Part shown: in pieces, positions 4,786 through 9,034 of the stretch | Layout of the letters: each line of letters begins with the position of its first letter | Numbering within the stretch: position 1 is the first letter of the stretch | Origin: Pedosphaera sp. | GTDB lineage: Bacteria; Verrucomicrobiota; Verrucomicrobiae; Limisphaerales; Pedosphaeraceae | Assembly (NCBI GenBank): GCA_028293265.1 | Contig: JAQGPB010000510.1 | Coordinates: forward strand, 1 to 9,034 | Length of the DNA stretch: 9,034 bases | Direction: 5' to 3' | Program-made: the position numbers and the translations under genes | Notes under the pieces: model-generated | Seen by the model: the letters and a program-made list of their open reading frames with translations, nothing else | Told to the model about the DNA's origin: nothing | Databases searched by the model: none

Positions 4786-5040
4786 TCATTTTCGCGATTT
4801 CCGAGTGCAGAACCATACCAATGCGGGCAATAATGCCGCAACCACTACGGAACCAAACATCCCAGAGGCGACTACAGTTATCAAATCGTTATGAGAATTG
4901 CCTTTGTCCTGAAGATAAAGGGTAAAGCGCGCAAGATCGTAACCGCAATTATAACCGATCACCAAGCCCACTGGAACCGCCGTGAGTATCAGGAGGCCAC
5001 GCCTTATGCCCTTATGAAACACAACTATTTTCCCGGCCAT
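4786..5040 (-). CDS. Small two-helix membrane protein of unknown function
   Basis: An 84-residue protein. Residues about 15-31 ([17 protein letters not shown]) and 53-77 ([20 protein letters not shown], then ALVWF) are hydrophobic enough to span the membrane. The N terminus (KGIRRG) and C terminus (CTRKSRK) are basic, predicting both ends in the cytoplasm and a short polar loop between helices. The ATG at 5040 lies within the phosphoketolase gene, overlapping its end by 16 bases; GGAA directly precedes it, which is poor spacing. A GTG at 5022, just past the phosphoketolase stop, is an alternative start. I do not recognise a family. The position suggests co-transcription with xfp, but the relation to acetyl phosphate metabolism is unknown. 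Confidence 0.55.
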   Translation of the reverse strand: MAGKIVVFHKGIRRGLLILTAVPVGLVIGYNCGYDLARFTLYLQDKGNSHNDLITVVASGMFGSVVVAALLPALVWFCTRKSRK

Positions 5041-7478
5041 TTCCAGTTGCGGATTTCGGGCATGTCTTCGCCGTGCTGGGTGATGTAGGCGCGGTGTTCG
5101 ATCAGTTTTTGGACGAGCATCTGCTTGGTGTAGGCGGCGCTGGCGCCGAGGCCGGGGACGCGGTCAATGACGTCCATCACGAGGTGGAAGCGGTCGAGGT
5201 CATTCAGGACGACCATGTCGAAGGGGGTGGTGGTGGTGCCTTCCTCCTTGTATCCGCGGACGTGGATGTTGCCGTGGTTGGTGCGGCGGTAGGTGAGCCG
5301 GTGGATCATCCACGGATATCCGTGGTAGGCGAAGATGACCGGCTTGCCGGTGGTGAAGAGGATGTCAAAATCCTTGTCGCTCAAACCGTGCGGATGCTCG
5401 GTGGAGGGCTGCAGGCGCATGAGGTCAATGACGTTGACGACGCGGACTTTCAATTGCGGAAACTGATTGCGCAGGATGCTGGTGGCCGCGAGGATTTCCA
5501 GGGTCGGCACATCGCCGCAACAGGCCATCACGACGTCAGGCTCGCCGCCCTGGTCGTTGCTGGCCCATTCCCAGATGCCGACGCCCATGGTGCAATGCTT
5601 GATGGCGGCGTCCATGGTCAGCCACTGCGGCGACGGTTGCTTGCCGGCGACGACGACGTTGACGTAGTTGCGGCTGCGCAGGCAATGGTCGGTGACGGAG
5701 AGCAAGGTGTTCGCATCCGGCGGCAGATAAACGCGGATGACCTCGGCCTTCTTGTTCACAACGTGGTCAATGAAGCCGGGGTCCTGGTGGCTGAAGCCGT
5801 TGTGGTCCTGCCGCCAGACGTGCGAGGTGAGCAGGTAATTCAGCGAGGCAATGGGCCGCCGCCAAGGAAGGTGCCGCGTGACCTTGAGCCATTTAGCGTG
5901 TTGGTTGAACATGGAGTCAATGATATGGATGAACGCCTCGTAGCAGGAAAACCAGCCGTGCCGGCCGGTGAGGAGATAGCCTTCGAGCCAGCCTTCGCAC
6001 ATGTGTTCGCTCAAGACCTCCATCACGCGTCCGTCGGGAGAGACATGGTCGTCGGTCTTGAGAATTTCCGCCGTGGAACAACGGTCGGTCGCCTCGAAGA
6101 CGGCGTTCCAGCGGTTTGAGGCGGTTTCGTCGGGGCTGAAGATGCGAAAGTTTTTTTGCTCCGCGTTGAGCTTGAACACGTCGCGGATAAATTCTCCTTG
6201 CACGCGCGTGGCCTCGGCTTCGACGGCGCCTGGCCGGGGCACCTTGACGGCGTAATCGCAAAAATTGGGCAGTTGCAGATCGCGCAGGAGCAATCCGCCG
6301 TTGGCGTGGGGATTGGCTCCCATGCGGCGTTCGCCCTTCGGCGCGAGCTCCGCCAGTTCCGGAATCAAACGTCCGGTGCGGTCAAACAATTTCTCCGGAT
6401 GGTAGCTCTTCATCCAACGTTCGAGAATTTTGACGTGCTCCGGTTTGTCCATGTCGGTCACCGGCACCTGATGCGCGCGAAAGGTGTTTTCAATCTGTAC
6501 GCCGTCCACCTTCTGCGGCCCGGTCCAGCCCTTGGGGGAGCGGAGCACGATCATCGGCCAGATGGGACGTTGCTTGAAACCATGCGCGCGGTTCTCGCGT
6601 TGAATCTCCCTGATCTCCGTGAATACGCGGTCGAAGGTGGACGCCATCATTTGGTGCATTCGCATCGGTTCGTCGCCTTCAATAAAATACGGCTTGTAAC
6701 CGTAGCCGCGAAAGAGTTCCACCAGTTCCGCGTGGGGCAGGCGTGCGAGCACGGTGGGGCCGGCAATTTTGTAGCCGTTCAGATGCAAGATCGGCAGCAC
6801 TGCGCCGTCGCGGACGGGATTGAGAAATTTGTTGGAATGCCAGCTCGTGGCGAGCGGGCCGGTCTCGGCTTCGCCATCGCCGACGACGCAGGTGGCGATG
6901 AGGTCGGGATTGTCGAAGACTGCGCCATAGGCATGCACAAGAGAGTAACCGAGTTCGCCACCCTCGTTGATTGAGCCGGGAGTTTCGGGCGCGACGTGGC
7001 TCGGAATGCCGCCGGGAAAGGAGAATTGCTTGAAGAGGCGTTTCATTCCCAGCTCGTCCTGCGAAATGTTGGGATAGACTTCGCTGTAGGTTCCTTCGAG
7101 ATAGGTGTTGGCCACCAACCCGGGACCGCCGTGGCCCGGACCGGCGATGTAAATCATGTCGAGACCGCGTTGCTTGATGATGCGGTTGAGATGGACATAG
7201 ATGAAATTCAACCCGGGCGTCGTGCCCCAATGGCCGAGCAGGCGCGGCTTGATGTCCTGACGCTTGAGGGGCCGCTTGAGCAACGGATTGTTCAACAGAT
7301 AAATCTGGCCGACGGACAGGTAATTGGCGGCGCGCCAGTAAGCGTCCATGCGGCGGAGGAGTTCAGGGCTTAGTTTCGCCTGGCCGTTTGGTTGACCGTC
7401 GTGAGTGACGGTCTTTTCGATAACGCGTTTTGGCGTCCGGCGCGATGGGGTGCGGCTGGATTCAAGATTTTTTTTCAT
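5025..7478 (-). CDS. xfp: Phosphoketolase (xylulose-5-phosphate/fructose-6-phosphate)
   Basis: A cytoplasmic thiamine-diphosphate enzyme. It cleaves xylulose-5-P to acetyl phosphate plus glyceraldehyde-3-P and/or fructose-6-P to acetyl phosphate plus erythrose-4-P. The 817 residues match the family length (about 790-825). The N-terminal domain carries GPGHGGPG (113-120), [18 protein letters not shown] (152-169) and the ThDP/Mg motif GDGEAETG (200-207), followed by NGYKIAG. The middle domain has the activating Glu in FSPDETASN (Glu451), [12 protein letters not shown] (505-516), NQHAKWLK and the substrate His pair in [11 protein letters not shown] (558-568). The C-terminal domain has [13 protein letters not shown] and [15 protein letters not shown]. 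All key residues are present, so it should be active. Residues 1-36 are a basic, Ser/Arg-rich extension of no known role. No strong Shine-Dalgarno is seen. Dual substrate use cannot be decided from sequence. It follows ackA by 184 bases on the same strand. Confidence 0.96.
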   Translation of the reverse strand: MKKNLESSRTPSRRTPKRVIEKTVTHDGQPNGQAKLSPELLRRMDAYWRAANYLSVGQIYLLNNPLLKRPLKRQDIKPRLLGHWGTTPGLNFIYVHLNRIIKQRGLDMIYIAGPGHGGPGLVANTYLEGTYSEVYPNISQDELGMKRLFKQFSFPGGIPSHVAPETPGSINEGGELGYSLVHAYGAVFDNPDLIATCVVGDGEAETGPLATSWHSNKFLNPVRDGAVLPILHLNGYKIAGPTVLARLPHAELVELFRGYGYKPYFIEGDEPMRMHQMMASTFDRVFTEIREIQRENRAHGFKQRPIWPMIVLRSPKGWTGPQKVDGVQIENTFRAHQVPVTDMDKPEHVKILERWMKSYHPEKLFDRTGRLIPELAELAPKGERRMGANPHANGGLLLRDLQLPNFCDYAVKVPRPGAVEAEATRVQGEFIRDVFKLNAEQKNFRIFSPDETASNRWNAVFEATDRCSTAEILKTDDHVSPDGRVMEVLSEHMCEGWLEGYLLTGRHGWFSCYEAFIHIIDSMFNQHAKWLKVTRHLPWRRPIASLNYLLTSHVWRQDHNGFSHQDPGFIDHVVNKKAEVIRVYLPPDANTLLSVTDHCLRSRNYVNVVVAGKQPSPQWLTMDAAIKHCTMGVGIWEWASNDQGGEPDVVMACCGDVPTLEILAATSILRNQFPQLKVRVVNVIDLMRLQPSTEHPHGLSDKDFDILFTTGKPVIFAYHGYPWMIHRLTYRRTNHGNIHVRGYKEEGTTTTPFDMVVLNDLDRFHLVMDVIDRVPGLGASAAYTKQMLVQKLIEHRAYITQHGEDMPEIRNWKWPGK

Positions 7479-7544
7479 GGTTCCATTTCTTTTCGGTATT
7501 GATTTTGAATAAATAATGCACGCTAAAGTCAGTGTGTACGCTCG

Positions 7545-7581
7545 CCCTCACCCCTGCCCTCTCCCCCGAGGAGAGGGTGAA
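7545..7581 (-). repeat. CCCTCACCCC...GAGAGGG dispersed hairpin element between ackA and xfp
   Basis: CCCTCTCC (7557-7564) and GGAGAGGG (7570-7577) form a perfect 8-base stem with loop CCCGA, preceded by CCCTCACCCCTG. This is a dispersed element whose translated shadow reads [10 protein letters not shown]. It lies in the 184-base gap between the two genes and may protect, pause or reduce the ackA-xfp transcript. There is no T-run after it, so it is not a standard terminator. A degraded second copy is at 1409-1438. Confidence 0.7.
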
Positions 7582-7613
7582 CGTGGCGGTCGCGTTTTGT
7601 GAATTTGCAGATC

Positions 7614-7631
7614 ATGGTTGCAATCGCCGCT
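7614..7631. repeat. 18-base exact repeat, copy 2
   Basis: This is identical to 4698-4715. It sits between the ackA stop codon (7663) and the hairpin element at 7545-7581. See copy 1. Confidence 0.75.
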
Positions 7632-7662
7632 CAATTCATATCGACGCCAATGAGTTAACAAA

Positions 7663-8856
7663 TCACCGTTCCAAAAGTTCCCGAACGTATCTCGCGATCA
7701 TCAATTCCTCATCCGTTCGGATCATGCGCACGGTGGCTTTACTCTCTGGTTTGCTGATGACCGGGTCGTTGGCTTCATTGCGCGCGGCATCCAGTTCGAT
7801 GCCGAGAAAACCGAGCCCGTCACAAATGCGCGCGCGAAGCACGGTTGAGTTCTCACCAATGCCGCCGGAGAAAACCAGCGTGTCCAATCCGCCCAATGCC
7901 GCCGCCAGCGCGCCAATCCATTTCTTCGCCGAGTAACAAAACAACGCCACCGCTTCAGCCGCCCGCACGTCGCGGGATTCGATTTCGAGCAGGTCGCGCG
8001 CGTCGGGACTGGATTCGGAGACGCCGAGCAAGCCGGAGTGTTTGTTCACCATTTCGTTGAACTGGCTGGCGGTCATGTTTTCGGTTCGCGCGAGATACAT
8101 CACCAGGCCGGGGTCCAAATCTCCCGTGCGGGTGCTCATTACCAAGCCGGCGGTGGGAGTGAAACCCATCGTGGTGTCAATGCTCTGGCCGTCGCGCACC
8201 GCCGCCATGCTCGCACCGTTGCCCAGATGCGCAAGGATGATCCGGCCCTTCGCCGCCTTCGTGCCGGCGAGGTGTTCGAGTTCCTGCATGAGGTAGGCGT
8301 AGGACAAACCGTGAAAGCCGTAGCGTTGCACGCCCATCGCATCATAGCGCCGGGGCAGCGGCAGCAATTTGGCGACGCGCGGCATGTCGCGGTGAAAGGC
8401 GGTGTCAAAACAGGCGACTTGGGGCACGCCGGGATAGGCGCGGCCGATTTCCTCGATCAACGCAATCGCTGCCGGCAAATGGTCGGGATCGAACGGGCCA
8501 AACCGCCGCAACTCCGCGAGCATTTCTTGCGTGACAAGCTGCGGTTCGCGAAATTTCGGTCCGCCGTGGACGACGCGGTGGCCAATCGCTGTCACCTTTA
8601 CTGCCTGGGACTTTAACAGTTCCAACAATGGTGTCACGCAAGCGGAATGATCGGGCAGCGGCAGTTTGCGTTGTTGCTTTTGTCCGCTGGCAATATTCGT
8701 CCAGGTGAGTTCAGCGTCGGGCAAGCTGATGCGGGCAAACTTTCCGGAGATAACCGGCGACAGGCTCTTACTTGCTTGAAACAGCCCGAACTTCAGGCTC
8801 GACGAGCCGGCGTTCAAAACCAGGATGCCGGAATCCGTTGGTGATCCGTTGGTCAT
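7663..8856 (-). CDS. ackA: Acetate kinase
   Basis: This cytoplasmic enzyme catalyses acetyl phosphate + ADP to acetate + ATP (reversible). Its 397 residues are the usual length. Family motifs in order are VLNAGSSSLKF (13-23), GHRVVHGG (92-99), DPDHLP (123-128), FDTAFH (150-155), RYGFHG (178-183), LAHLGNGAS (208-216), DTTMGFTPTAGLVMSTRTGD (227-246), LVFSGGIGENS (327-337) and TDEEL (381-385). Equivalents of the known catalytic residues are all present: Asn15, Arg94, His126, Asp151, His182, Arg243 and the Glu of TDEE. The start at 8856 gives a nine-residue leader before the first strand; no good Shine-Dalgarno precedes it. It is the first gene of the ackA-xfp pair and spends the acetyl phosphate made by Xfp to form ATP. 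No regulatory site was identified in the 115 bases upstream. Confidence 0.96.
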   Translation of the reverse strand: MTNGSPTDSGILVLNAGSSSLKFGLFQASKSLSPVISGKFARISLPDAELTWTNIASGQKQQRKLPLPDHSACVTPLLELLKSQAVKVTAIGHRVVHGGPKFREPQLVTQEMLAELRRFGPFDPDHLPAAIALIEEIGRAYPGVPQVACFDTAFHRDMPRVAKLLPLPRRYDAMGVQRYGFHGLSYAYLMQELEHLAGTKAAKGRIILAHLGNGASMAAVRDGQSIDTTMGFTPTAGLVMSTRTGDLDPGLVMYLARTENMTASQFNEMVNKHSGLLGVSESSPDARDLLEIESRDVRAAEAVALFCYSAKKWIGALAAALGGLDTLVFSGGIGENSTVLRARICDGLGFLGIELDAARNEANDPVISKPESKATVRMIRTDEELMIARYVRELLER

Positions 8857-8971
8857 TTAGTTGTTTGTAAACCCCGAACATTTCCCGCCCTGCCATCTGA
8901 TATTCAAATTGCAACCCATTCTAACACACTCAACGGATGGATACGAGCCCTTGAAGCTCCACGGATTTTGC

Positions 8972-9034
8972 TCAGGCTTTCGGCAATTTCAAGGCTTCCA
9001 ACTCGACGCCTTCGCGCTTGCGAACGGTTGCCTC
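8972..9034 (-). CDS. C-terminal 20 codons of an unidentified gene
   Basis: The minus-strand frame is open from the window edge and ends EATVRKREGVELEALKLPKA at a TGA (8972-8974), 115 bases before ackA. Charged, helix-like residues with an LKLPKA tail suggest a real cytoplasmic protein end. There is too little to name a family. It may be co-transcribed with ackA, or it may be chance open frame. Confidence 0.4.
   Translation of the reverse strand, partial: EATVRKREGVELEALKLPKA

Noticed and set aside
4482..4925. Plus-strand (and opposing minus-strand) open frames in the convergent gap
   Set aside because: They run through inverted repeats, and the products are Ser/Thr/Arg-rich artefacts of the repeat element.
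5073..6119. Long plus-strand open frame (348 codons) opposite xfp
   Set aside because: It lies antisense to the fully motif-supported phosphoketolase. Its product is Val/Asp/Gly-rich with no domain, which is typical of the shadow of a GC-rich gene. The same holds for plus-strand frames at 6156-6974 and 8038-8616.
7532..7936. Plus-strand frame starting with an [14 protein letters not shown] sequence
   Set aside because: This is the well-known false product of the dispersed hairpin element. It then runs antisense into acetate kinase.

Overview
The window looks like chromosomal DNA from a free-living, moderately GC-rich Gram-negative bacterium, most likely of the Verrucomicrobiota (Pedosphaera/Limisphaera-like). 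This is inferred from three things: a secreted basic-secretory-protein peptidase, a short lipoprotein of a style I associate with that phylum, and intergenic DNA full of short mosaic repeats. No search was run, so the placement is tentative.

Layout. (1) 1-518 (+) is the 3' part of an RDD-family membrane protein. (2) 519-1031 is non-coding, with short tandem repeats, a possible terminator and a perfect hairpin. (3) 1032-3456 is a minus-strand accessory block of small and broken genes. In transcription order it holds a secreted metallopeptidase gene cut by one in-frame TAA, an apparently frameshifted small ORF, a PBECR/RelE-fold nuclease-like protein, a DUF2283 protein, a truncated gene tail and a DUF4926 protein. 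Most neighbours overlap by 4 or 16 bases. (4) 3457-3869 is intergenic and contains a decayed copy of the 3' end of a phosphoketolase gene. (5) 3870-4382 (+) encodes a lipoprotein. (6) 4383-4785 is a convergent non-coding stretch with large inverted repeats. (7) 4786-8856 (-) is a metabolic module of acetate kinase, phosphoketolase and a small membrane protein that overlaps the phosphoketolase end. (8) 8972-9034 (-) is the last 20 codons of an unidentified gene.

How the genes work together. Phosphoketolase (xfp) cleaves xylulose-5-phosphate and/or fructose-6-phosphate to acetyl phosphate. Acetate kinase (ackA) uses acetyl phosphate to make ATP and acetate. Together they form a short phosphoketolase bypass of glycolysis. 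The minus-strand small genes at 1271-2224 resemble toxin/antitoxin or immunity-type cassettes, and several are visibly decaying.

I did not find a clearly new biological system. The most unusual observations are the xfp 3'-end relic 1.4 kb from the intact gene, the single-stop peptidase pseudogene, and the chain of overlapping toxin-like ORFs with a broken partner.
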